In this document: positions 13,801 to 25,728 of the stretch, in pieces
Layout of the letters: the number at the start of each line of letters is the position of its first letter
Position numbering within the stretch: the stretch's first letter is position 1
NCBI RefSeq assembly: GCF_964355755.1
Contig: NC_092672.1
Coordinates: forward strand, 16,428,501-16,492,500
Source: Antedon mediterranea
Lineage: Eukaryota > Echinodermata > Crinoidea > Comatulida > Antedonidae
DNA: 64,000 bases
Direction: 5' to 3'
Position numbers and translations under genes: made by a program
Notes under the pieces: generated by a model
Told to the model about the DNA's origin: nothing
Database searches by the model: none
What the model saw: only the letters and a program-made list of their open reading frames with translations

Positions 13801-16405
13801 GAGATAGATCAGCGAGAGAGAGAGATAGATGAGCGAGAGAGAGATAGATATATCAGCGAGAGATAGATAGATCAGCGAGAGAGAGATAGATAGATCAGCG
13901 AGAGAGAGATAGATCAGCCAGAGAGAGATAGATAGATCAACGAGAGAGAGATAGATCAGCGAGAGAGAGATAGATAGATCAGCGAGAGAAAGATAGATCA
14001 GCGAGAGAGAGAGAGATAGATAGATTAGCGAGAGAGAGATAGATCAGCGAGAGATAGATAGATCAGCCAGAGAGAGATAGATCAGCGAGAGAGGGATAGA
14101 TCAGTGGGAGAAATAGATCAGCGAGAGAGAGATAGATCAGCAAGAGAGAGATAGATCAGTGAGAGAGAGATAGATCAGCGAGAGAGAGATAGATCAGCGA
14201 GAGAGATATAGATCAGTGAGAGAGAGATAGATCAGCGAGAGATAGATAGATAGATCAGCGAGAGAGAGATAGATAGATCAGCGAGAGAGAGATAGATAGA
14301 TCAGCGAGAGAGAGATTGATCAGCGAGAGAGAGATAGATAGATCAGCGAGAGAGAGAGATAGATAGATCAGCGAGAGAGAGAGATAGATAGATCAGCTAG
14401 AGAGAGAGATAGAGATCAGCGAGAGAGAGATAGATAGATCAGCGAGAGAGAGAGAGATAGTTAGATCAGCGAGAGAGAGAGATAGATCAGTGAGAGAGAG
14501 ATAGATAGATCAGCGAGAGAGAGAGATAGATCAGAGAGAGAGAGATAGATCAGAGAGAGAGAGAGATAGATCAGCGAGAGAGAGATAGATCAGCGAGAGA
14601 GAGAGATAGATCAATGAGAGAGAGATAGATCAGCGAGAGAGAGATAGATCAGCGATAGAGAGATAGATCAGCGAGAGAGATAGATCAGCGGGAGAGAGAT
14701 AGATCAGCGAGAGAGAGATAGATCAGCGAGAGAGAGATAGATCAGTGAGAGAGATAGATCAGCGAGAGAGAGAGAGAGAGAGATCAGCAAGAGAGAGAGA
14801 GATAGATCAACGAGAGAGAGGTAGATCAGCGAGCGAGAGATAGAACAGCGAGAGAGAGTTAGATCAGCGAGAGAGAGAGATATATCAGCGACAGAGAGAT
14901 AGATCAGCGAGAGATAGATCAGCGAGAGAGAGAGATAGATCAGCAAGAGAGAGATAGATCAGCGAGAGAGAGAGAGATAGATAGATCAGCGAGAGAGAGA
15001 GATAGATCGGCGAGAGAGAGATAGATAGATCAGCGAGAGAGAGATAGATCAGCGACAGAGAGATAGATAGATCAGCGAGAGAGAGATAGATCAGCGAGAG
15101 AGAGAGATAGATAGATAAGCGAGAGAGAGATAGATCAGCGACAGAGAGATAGATCAGCGAGAGAGATAGATCAGCGAGAGAGATAGATCAGCGAGAAAGA
15201 GATAGATCAGCGAGAGAGAGGTAGATCAGCGAGCGAGAGATAGATCAGCGAGAGAGAGATAGATCAGCGAGAGAGAGATAGATCAGCGAGAGAGATAGAT
15301 CAGCGAGAGAGAGATAGATCAGCGAGAGCGAGAGATAGATCAGCGAGAGAGAGATAGATCAGCGAGAGAGAGAGATAGATAGATCAGCGAGAGACAGATA
15401 GATCAGCGAGAGAGAGATAGATAGATCAGCGAGAGAGAGAGATAGATCAGCGACAGAGAGATAGATAGATCAGCGAGAGAGAGATAGATCAGCGAGAGAG
15501 AGATAGATAGATCAGCAAGAGAGATATAGATCAGCGACATAGAGATAGATCAGCGAGAGAGATAGATCAGCGAGAGAGATAGATCAGCGAGAGAGAGATA
15601 GATCAACGAGAGAGAGATAGATCAGCGAGAGAGATAGATCAGCGAGAGAGAGATAGATCAGCGAGAGAGAGAGAGAGATAGATCAGCGAGAGAGAGATAG
15701 ATCAGCGAGAGAGAGATAGATCAGCGAGAGAGAGATAGATCGGTGAGAGAGAGATAGATCAGCGAGAGAGAGATAGATCAGCGAGAGAGAGAGAGATCAG
15801 CGAGAGAGATAGATTAGCGAGAGAGAGATATATCAGCGAGAGAGAGATAGATCAGCGAGAGAGATAGATCAGCGAGAGAGAAATAGATCAGCGAGAGAGA
15901 GATAGATCAGCGAGAGAGAGAGATAGATAGATCAGCGAGAGAGAGAGAGAGATAGATAGATAAGCGAGAGAGAGATAGATAGATCAGCGAGAGAGAGAGA
16001 GAGAGAGATCAGCGAGAGAGAGATAGATAGATCAGCGAGAGAGAGAGATAGTTAGATCAGCGAGAGAGAGAGATAGATCAGCGAGAGAGAGATAGATATA
16101 TCAGCGAGAGAGAGAGAGCGATAGATCAGAGAAAGAGAGAGAGAGATAGATCAGCGAGAGATAGAGATAGATAGATCAGCGAGAGAGAGAGAGAGATCAG
16201 CGAGAGAGATATAGATAGATCAGCGAGAGAGAGAGATAGTTAGATCAGCGAGAGAAAGAGAGATAGATCAGCGAGAGAGAGAGATAGATAGATCAGCGAG
16301 AGAGAAATAGATCAGAGAGAGAGAGAGAGAGATAGATCAGAGAGAGAGATAGATCAGCGAGAGAGAGATAGATCAGCGAGAGAGAGATAGATCAGTGAGA
16401 GAGAG
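10847..16405 (+). repeat. Higher-order duplication of about 10.85 kb, copy B
   Basis: Counterpart of 1-5800, with matching landmark order and an offset of 10846-10856 up to about 15000 and about 10610 afterwards (CAGCGAGAGC at 4711 against 15320; CGATAGATCAGAG at 5508 against 16119). It contains its own version of the 825-bp doublet, with spacing 831 bp. The match ends near 16405, where copy B switches to a segment resembling 8460-8640 and then to the start of the unit again. Confidence 0.85.
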
Positions 16406-17370
16406 ATAGATAGATCAGCGAGAGAGAGAGATAGATCAGCGAGAGAGAGATAGATAGATCAGCGAGAGAGAGAGATAGATTAGCGAGAGAGAGATAGATA
16501 GATCAGCGAGAGAGAGAGATAGATCAGCGAGAGAGAGAGAGAGATAGATCAGCGAGAGAGAGAGAGAGAGAGAGAGATAGATCAGCGAGAGATAGATAGA
16601 TAGATCAGCGAGAGAGAGATAGATCAGCGACAGAGAGATAGATAGATCAGCGAGAGAGATAGATCAGCGAGAGAGAGAGATAGATCAGCGAGAAAGAGAT
16701 AGATCAGCGACAGAGATATAGATCAGCGAGAGAGATAGATCAGCGATAGAGAGATAGATCAGCGAGAGAGAGAGATAGATCAGCGAGAGAGAGAGAGATA
16801 GATCAACGAGAGAGAGGTAGATCAGCGAGCGAGAGATAGAACAGCGAGAGAGAGTTAGATCAGCGAGAGAGAGAGAGATATATCAGCGACAGAGAGATAG
16901 ATCAGCGAGAGATAGATCAGCGAGAGAGAGAGATAGATCAGCAAGAGAGAGATAGATCAGCGTGAGAGAGAGAGATAGATAGATCAGCGAGAGAGAGAGA
17001 TAGATCGGCGAGAGAGAGATAGATAGATCAGCGAGAGAGAGATAGATCAGCGACAGAGAGATAGATAGATCAGCGAGAGAGAGATAGATCAGCGAGAGAG
17101 AGAGATAGATAGATCAGCGAGAGAGAGATAGATCAGCGACAGAGAGATAGATCAGCGAAAGAGATAGATCAGCGAGAGAGATAGATCAGCGAGAAAGAGA
17201 TAGATCAGCGAGAGAGAGGTAGATCAGCGAGCGAGAGATAGATCAGCGAGAGAGATAGATCAGCGAGAGAGAGATAGATCAGCGAGAGAGATAGATCAGC
17301 GAGAGAGAGATAGATCAGCGAGAGCGAGAGATAGATCAGCGAGAGAGAGATAGATCAGCGAGAGAGAGAG
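16406..17370 (+). repeat. Partial third copy of the duplication unit's start
   Basis: From about 16540 the landmark order of 10850-11560 is repeated: the long GA run, three GATA words, GAGACAGAG monomers, GGTAG, GCGAGCGAG, then GAACAGCG at 16841 against 11161 (offset 5680). It then leads into the 4179-bp tandem unit without a break. Confidence 0.75.
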
Positions 17371-20300
17371 ATAGATAGATCAGCGAGAGACAGATAGATC
17401 AGCGAGAGAGAGATAGATAGATCAGCGAGAGAGAGAGATAGATCAGCGACAGAGAGATAGATAGATCAGCGAGAGAGAGATAGATCAGCGAGAGAGAGAT
17501 AGATAGATCAGCGAGAGAGATATAGATCAGCGACATAGAGATAGATCAGCGAGAGAGATAGATCAGCGAGAGAGATAGATCAGCGAGAGAGAGATAGATC
17601 AACGAGAGAGAGATAGATCAGCGAGAGAGATAGATCAGCGAGAGAGAGATAGATCAGCAAGAGAAAGAGAGAGATAGATCAGCGAGAGAGAGATAGATCA
17701 GCGAGAGAGATAGATCAGCGAGAGAGAGATAGATCAGTGAGAGAGAGATAGATCAGCGAGAGAGAGATAGATCAGCGAGAGAGAAAGAGATCAGCGAGAG
17801 AGATAGATCAGCGAGAGAGAGATATATAAGCGAGAGAGAGATAGATCAGCGAGAGAGATAGATAAGCGAGAGAGAAATAGATCAGCGAGAGAGAGATAGA
17901 TCAGCGAGAGAGAGAGATAGATAGATCAGCGAGAGAGAGAGAGATAGATAGATAAGCGAGAGAGAGATAGATAGATCAGCGAGAGAGAGAGAGAGAGAGA
18001 TCAGCGAGAGAGAGAGATAGATAGATCAGCGAGAGAGAGAGATAGTTAGATCAGCGAGAGAGAGATAGATCAGCGAGAGAGAGATAGATATATCAGCGAG
18101 AGAGAGAGAGCGATAGATCAGAGAAAGAGAGAGAGAGATAGATCAGCGAGAGATAGAGATAGATAGATCAGCGAGAGAGAGAGAGATCAGCGAGAGAGAG
18201 ATAGATAGATCAGCGAGAGAGAGAGATAGTTAGATCAGCAAGAGAAAGAGAGATAGATCAGCGAGAGAGAGATAGATTGATCAGCGAGAGAGAAATAGAT
18301 CAGAGAGAGAGAGAGAGAGATAGATCAGAGAGAGAGATAGATCAGCGAGAGAGAGATAGATCAGCGAGAGAGAGATAGATCAGTGAGAGAGAGATAGATC
18401 AGCGAGAGAGAGATAGATCAGCGAGTGAGAGATAGATCAGCGAGAGAGAGATAGATCAGCGAGAGAGAGATAGATCAGCGAGAGAGAGATAGATCAGCGA
18501 GAGAGAGATAGATCAGCGAGAGAGTGATAGATCAGCGAGAGAGAGAGATCAGCGAGAGAGAGATAGATCAGCGAGAGAGATAGATCAGCGGGAGAGAGAT
18601 AGATCAGCGAGAGAGAGAGATAGATGAGCGAGAGAGAGATAGATATATCAGCGAGAGATAGATAGATCAGCGAGAGAGAGATAGATAGATCAGCGAGAGA
18701 GAGATAGATCAGCGAGAGAGAGATAGATAGATCAACGAGAGAGAGATAGATCAGCGAGAGAGAGATAGATAGATCAGCGAGAGAAAGATAGATCAGCGAG
18801 AGAGAGAGAGATAGATAGATCAGCGAGAGAGAGATAGATCAGCGAGAGATAGATAGATCAGCCAGAGAGAGATATATCAGCGAGAGAGGGATAGATCAGC
18901 GGGAGAGATAGATCAGCGAGAGAGAGATAGATCAGCAAGAGAGAGATAGATCAGTGAGAGAGAGATAGATCAGCGAGAGAGAGATAGATCAGCGAGAGAG
19001 ATATAGATCAGTGAGAGAGAGATAGATCAGCGAGAGATAGATAGATAGATCAGCGAGAGAGAGATAGATAGATCAGCGAGAGAGAGATAGATAGATCAGC
19101 GAGAGAGAGATAGATCAGCGAGAGAGAGATAGATAGATCAGCGAGAGAGAGAGATAGATAGATCAGCGAGAGAGAGAGATAGATAGATCAGCTAGAGAGA
19201 GAGAGATAGAGATCAGCGAGAGAGAGATAGATAGATCAGCGAGAGAGAGAGAGATAGTTAGATCAGCGAGAGAGAGAGAGATAGATCAGTGAGAGAGAGA
19301 TAGATAGATCAGCGAGAGAGAGAGATAGATCAGAGAGAGAGAGATAGATCAGAGAGAGAGAGAGATAGATCAGCGAGAGAGAGATAGATCAGCGAGAGAG
19401 AGAGATAGATCAGTGAGAGAGAGATAGATCAGCGAGAGAGAGATAGATCAGCGATAGAGAGATAGATCAGCGAGAGAGATAGATCAGCGGGAGAGAGATA
19501 GATCAGCGAGAGAGAGATAGATCAGCGAGAGAGAGATAGATCAGTGAGAGAGATAGATCAGCGAGAGAGAGAGAGAGAGAGAGATCAGCAAGAGAGAGAT
19601 AGATCAGCGAGAGAGATAGATCAGCGAGAGAGAGATAGATCAGCGAGAGAGAGATAGATCAGTGAGAGAGAGAGATAGATCAGCGAGAGAGAGATAGATC
19701 AGCGAGAGAGAGATAGATCAGCGAGAGAGAGATAGATCAGCGAGAGAGAGATAGATCAGCGAGAGAGAGAGATAGATCAGCGAGAGAGAGATAGATCAGC
19801 GAGAGAGAGATATATCAGCGAGAGAGATAGATCAGCGAGAGAGAGAGATAGATCAGCGAGAGAGATAGATCAGCGAGAGAGAGATAGATCAGCGAGAGAG
19901 AGATAGATCAGCGAGAGAGAGAGATAGATAAGCGAGAGAGATAGATCAGCGAGAGAGAGATAGATCAGCGAGAGAGAGAGAGAGAGAGATAGATCAGCGA
20001 GAGAGAGATAGATCAGCGAGAGAGAGATAGATCAGCGAGAGAGAGATAGATCAGCGAGAGAGAGATATATCAGCGGGAGAGAGATAGATCAGCGAGAGAG
20101 AGAGATAGATCAGCGATAGAGAGGATAGATCAGCGAGAAAGAGAGATAGATCAGCGAGAGAGAGATTGATCAGCGAGAGAGAGATAGATCAGCGAGAGAG
20201 AGATAGATCAGCGAGAGAGAGATAGATCAGCGAGAGAGAGATAGATCAGTGAGAGAGAGATAGATCAGCGAGAGAGAGATAGATCAGCGAGAGAGAGATA

Positions 20301-21549
20301 GATCAGCGAGAGGGAGATAGATCAGCGAGAGAGAGATATATCAACGAGAGAGAGAGAGATATTTCAGCGAGAGAGAGATATTTCAGCGAGAGAGAGATAG
20401 ATCAGCGAGAGAGAGATAGATCAGCGAGAGAGAGATAGATCAGCGAGAGAGAGATAGATCAGCGAGGAAGAGATAGATCAGTGAGAGGGAGAGGGAGCGA
20501 GATAGATCAGCGAGCGAGAGGATAGATCAGCGAGAGAGAGATAGATCAGCGAGAGAGAGATAGATCAGCGAGAGAGAGATTGATCAGCGAGAGAGAGATA
20601 GATCAGCGAGAGAGAGATAGATCGGCGAGAGAGAGATAGATCAGCGAGAGAGAGATAGATCAGCGACAGAGAGATAGATCAGCGAGAGAGAGATAGATCA
20701 GCGAGAGAGAGATAGATCAGTGAGAGAGAGATAGATCAGCGAGAGAGAGATAGATCAGCGAGAGAGAGATAGATCAGCGAGAGGGAGATAGATCAGCGAG
20801 AGAGAGATATATCAACGAGAGAGAGAGAGAGATATTTCAGCGAGAGAGAGATATTTCAGCGAGAGAGAGATAGATCAGCGAGAGAGAGAGATAGATCAGC
20901 GAGAGAGAGATAGATCAGCGAGAGAGAGATAGATCAGCGAGGAAGAGATAGATCAGCGAGAGGGAGAGGGAGCGAGATAGATCAGCGAGCGAGAGGATAG
21001 ATCAGCGAGAGAGAGATAGATCAGCGAGAGAGAGATAGATCAGCGAGAGAGAGATTGATCAGCGAGAGAGATAGATCAGCGAGAGAGATATAGATCAGCG
21101 AGAGAGAGATAGATCAGCTATAGAGATAGATCAGCGAGAGAGAGATAGATCAGCGAGAGAGATAGATCAGCGAGAGAGAGAGATAGATCAGCGAGAGAGA
21201 GATAGATCAGCGAGAGAGATATAGATCAGCGAGAGAGATATTTCAGCCAGAGGGAGATAGATCAGCCAGAGAGAGATAGATCAGCGTGAGAGAGATAGAT
21301 CAGCGAGAGAGAGAGATAGTTCAGCGAGAGAGAGAGATAGATCAGCGAGAGAGATAGATCAGCGAGAGAGAGATAGATCAGCGAGAGAGAGAGAGATCAG
21401 CGAGAGAGAGATAGATCAGCGAGAGCGAGAGATAGATAGATCAGCGAGAGAGAAATAGATCAGCGAGAGAGAGATAGATCAGCGAGAGAGAGATAGATCA
21501 GGGACAGAGAGATAGATAGATCAGCGAGAGAGAGATAGATCTGCGAGAG
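17371..21549 (+). repeat. 4179-bp tandem unit, first copy
   Basis: This segment is followed directly by a second copy. Two landmarks checked independently, GATGAGCGAG at 18623 and AGCGAGGAAG at 20461, recur exactly 4179 bp later. The junction is visible near 21541-21560: a CTGCG monomer is followed abruptly by TAGATAG and the GAGACAGATAG monomer that also stands near 17386. Its first half matches 4690-7900 in copy A, so it is itself derived from the older repeat. Confidence 0.9.
20110..21060 (+). repeat. 475-bp tandem duplication with GGGAGAGGGAGCGAG landmark
   Basis: AGCGAGGAAG followed by a GAGAGGGAGAGGGAGCGAG monomer occurs at 20461 and 20936, 475 bp apart. Each is preceded by two GATATTTCAGC monomers. 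The same pair is present in the second 4179-bp unit at 24640 and 25113. This duplication therefore came before the 4179-bp one. Confidence 0.85.
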
Positions 21550-24500
21550 ATAGATAGATCAGCGAGAGACAGATAGATCAGCGAGAGAGAGATAGATAGA
21601 TCAGCGAGAGAGAGAGATAGATCAGCGACAGAGAGATAGATAGATCAGCGAGAGAGAGATAGATCAGCGAGAGAGAGATAGATAGATCAGCGAGAGAGAT
21701 ATAGATCAGCGACATAGAGATAGATCAGCGAGAGAGATAGATCAGCGAGAGAGATAGATCAGCGAGAGAGAGATAGATCAACGAGAGAGAGATAGATCAG
21801 CGAGAGAGATAGATCAGCGAGAGAGAGATAGATCAGCGAGAGAAAGAGAGAGATAGATCAGCGAGAGAGAGATAGATCAGCGAGAGAGATAGATCAGCGA
21901 GAGAGAGATAGATCAGTGAGAGAGAGATAGATCAGCGAGAGAGAGATAGATCAGCGAGAGAGAGAGAGATCAGCGAGAGAGATAGATCAGCGAGAGAGAG
22001 ATATATCAGCGAGAGAGAGATAGATCAGCGAGAGAGATAGATAAGCGAGAGAGAAATAGATCAGCGAGAGAGAGATAGATCAGCGAGAGAGAGAGATAGA
22101 TAGATCAGCGAGAGAGAGAGAGATAGATAGATAAGCGAGAGAGAGATAGATAGATCAGCGAGAGAGAGAGAGAGAGAGATCAGCGAGAGAGAGATAGATA
22201 GATCAGCGAGAGAGAGAGATAGTTAGATCAGCGAGAGAGAGAGATAGATCAGCGAGAGAGAGATAGATATATCAGCGAGAGAGAGAGAGCGATAGATCAG
22301 AGAAAGAGAGAGAGAGATAGATCAGCGAGAGATAGAGATAGATAGATCAGCGAGAGAGAGAGAGATCAGCGAGAGAGAGATAGATAGATCAGCGAGAGAG
22401 AGAGATAGTTAGATCAGCGAGAGAAAGAGAGATAGATCAGCGAGAGAGAGATAGATTGATCAGCGAGAGAGAAATAGATCAGAGAGAGAGAGAGAGAGAT
22501 AGATCAGAGAGAGAGATAGATCAGCGAGAGAGAGATAGATCAGCGAGAGAGAGATAGATCAGTGAGAGAGAGATAGATCAGCGAGAGAGAGATAGATCAG
22601 CGAGTGAGAGATAGATCAGCGAGAGAGAGATAGATCAGCGAGAGAGAGATAGATCAGCGAGAGAGAGATAGATCAGCGAGAGAGAGATAGATCAGCGAGA
22701 GAGTGATAGATCAGCGAGAGAGAGAGATCAGCGAGAGAGAGATAGATCAGCGAGAGACATAGATCAGCGGGAGAGAGATAGATCAGCGAGAGAGAGAGAT
22801 AGATGAGCGAGAGAGAGATAGATATATCAGCGAGAGATAGATAGATCAGCGAGAGAGAGATAGATAGATCAGCGAGAGAGAGATAGATCAGCGAGAGAGA
22901 GATAGATAGATCAACGAGAGAGAGATAGATCAGCGAGAGAGAGATAGATAGATCAGCGAGAGAAAGATAGATCAGCGAGAGAGAGAGAGATAGATAGATC
23001 AGCGAGAGAGAGATAGATCAGCGAGAGATAGATAGATCAGCCAGAGAGAGATATATCAGCGAGAGAGGGATAGATCAGCGGGAGAGATAGATCAGCGAGA
23101 GAGAGATAGATCAGCAAGAGAGAGATAGATCAGTGAGAGAGAGATAGATCAGCGAAAGAGAGATAGATCAGCGAGAGAGATATAGATCAGTGAGAGAGAG
23201 ATAGATCAGCGAGAGATAGATAGATAGATCAGCGAGAGAGAGATAGATAGATCAGCGAGAGAGAGATAGATAGATCAGCGAGAGAGAGATAGATCAGCGA
23301 GAGAGAGATAGATAGATCAGCGAGAGAGAGAGATAGATAGATCAGCGAGAGAGAGAGATAGATAGATCAGCTAGAGAGAGAGAGATAGAGATCAGCGAGA
23401 GAGATAGATAGATCAGCGAGAGAGAGAGAGATAGTTAGATCAGCGAGAGAGAGAGAGATAGATCAGTGAGAGAGAGATAGATAGATCAGCGAGAGAGAGA
23501 GATAGATCAGAGAGAGAGAGATAGATCAGAGAGAGAGAGAGATAGATCAGCGAGAGAGAGATAGATCAGCGAGAGAGAGAGATAGATCAGTGAGAGAGAG
23601 ATAGATCAGCGAGAGAGAGATAGATCAGCGATAGAGAGATAGATCAGCGAGAGAGATAGATCAGCGGGAGAGAGATAGATCAGCGAGAGAGAGATAGATC
23701 AGCGAGAGAGAGATAGATCAGTGAGAGAGATAGATCAGCGAGAGAGAGAGAGAGAGAGAGAGATCAGCAAGAGAGAGATAGATCAGCGAGAGAGATAGAT
23801 CAGCGAGAGAGAGATAGATCAGCGAGAGAGAGATAGATCAGTGAGAGAGAGAGATAGATCAGCGAGAGAGAGATAGATCAGCGAGAGAGAGATAGATCAG
23901 CGAGAGAGAGATAGATCAGCGAGAGAGAGATAGATCAGCGAGAGAGAGAGATAGATCAGCGAGAGAGAGATAGATCAGCGAGAGAGAGATATATCAGCGA
24001 GAGAGATAGATCAGCGAGAGAGAGAGAGATAGATCAGCGAGAGAGATAGATCAGTGAGAGAGAGATAGATCAGCGAGAGAGAGATAGATCAGCGAGAGAG
24101 AGAGATAGATAAGCGAGAGAGATAGATCAGCGAGAGAGAGATAGATCAGCGAGAGAGAGAGAGAGAGATAGATCAGCGAGAGAGAGATAGATCAGCGAGA
24201 GAGAGATAGATCAGCGAGAGAGAGATAGATCAGCGAGAGAGAGATATATCAGCGGGAGAGAGATAGATCAGCGAGAGAGAGAGATAGATCAGCGATAGAG
24301 AGGATAGATCAGCGAGAAAGAGAGATAGATCAGCGAGAGAGAGATTGATCAGCGAGAGAGAGATAGATCAGCGAGAGAGAGATAGATCAGCGAGAGAGAG
24401 ATAGATCAGCGAGAGAGAGATAGATCAGTGAGAGAGAGATAGATCAGCGAGAGAGAGATAGATCAGCGAGAGAGAGATAGATCAGCGAGAGGGAGATAGA

Positions 24501-25728
24501 TCAGCGAGAGAGAGATATATCAACGAGAGAGAGAGAGATATTTCAGCGAGAGAGAGATATTTCAGCGAGAGAGAGATAGATCAGCGAGAGAGAGATAGAT
24601 CAGCGAGAGAGAGATAGATCAGCGAGAGAGAGATAGATCAGCGAGGAAGAGATAGATCAGTGAGAGGGAGAGGGAGCGAGATAGATCAGCGAGCGAGAGG
24701 ATAGATCAGCGAGAGAGAGATAGATCAGCGAGAGAGAGATAGATCAGCGAGAGAGAGATTGATCAGCGAGAGAGAGATAGATCAGCGAGAGAGAGATAGA
24801 TCGGCGAGAGAGAGATAGATCAGCGAGAGAGAGATAGATCAGCGACAGAGAGATAGATCAGCGAGAGAGAGATAGATCAGCGAGAGAGAGATAGATCAGT
24901 GAGAGAGAGATAGATCAGCGAGAGAGAGATAGATCAGCGAGAGAGAGATAGATCAGCGAGAGGGAGATAGATCAGCGAGAGAGAGATATATCAACGAGAG
25001 AGAGAGAGATATTTCAGCGAGAGAGAGATATTTCAGCGAGAGAGAGATAGATCAGCGAGAGAGAGAGATAGATCAGCGAGAGAGAGATAGATCAGCGAGA
25101 GAGAGATAGATCAGCGAGGAAGAGATAGATCAGCGAGAGGGAGAGGGAGCGAGATAGATCAGCGAGCGAGAGGATAGATCAGCGAGAGAGAGATAGATCA
25201 GCGAGAGAGAGATAGATCAGCGAGAGAGAGATTGATCAGCGAGAGAGATAGATCAGCGAGAGAGATATAGATCAGCGAGAGAGAGATAGATCAGCTATAG
25301 AGATAGATCAGCGAGAGAGAGATAGATCAGCGAGAGAGATAGATCAGCGAGAGAGAGAGATAGATCAGCGAGAGAGAGATAGATCAGCGAGAGAGATATA
25401 GATCAGCGAGAGAGATATTTCAGCCAGAGGGAGATAGATCAGCCAGAGAGAGATAGATCAGCGTGAGAGAGATAGATCAGCGAGAGAGAGAGATAGTTCA
25501 GCGAGAGAGAGAGATAGATCAGCGAGAGAGATAGATCAGCGAGAGAGAGATAGATCAGCGAGAGAGAGAGAGATCAGCGAGAGAGAGATAGATCAGCGAG
25601 AGCGAGAGATAGATAGATCAGCGAGAGAGAAATAGATCAGCGAGAGAGAGATAGATCAGCGAGAGAGAGATAGATCAGGGACAGAGAGATAGATAGATCA
25701 GCGAGAGAGAGATAGATCTGCGAGAGAG
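21550..25728 (+). repeat. 4179-bp tandem unit, second copy
   Basis: Near-identical to the preceding unit. The spacing is 4179 at 18623/22802 and 20461/24640, and becomes 4177 after a single GA-pair change near 20820/25000. A difference visible by eye is GAGACATAG near 22755, where the first copy has GAGATAG. The high identity means the duplication is recent relative to the rest of the left array. Confidence 0.9.
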
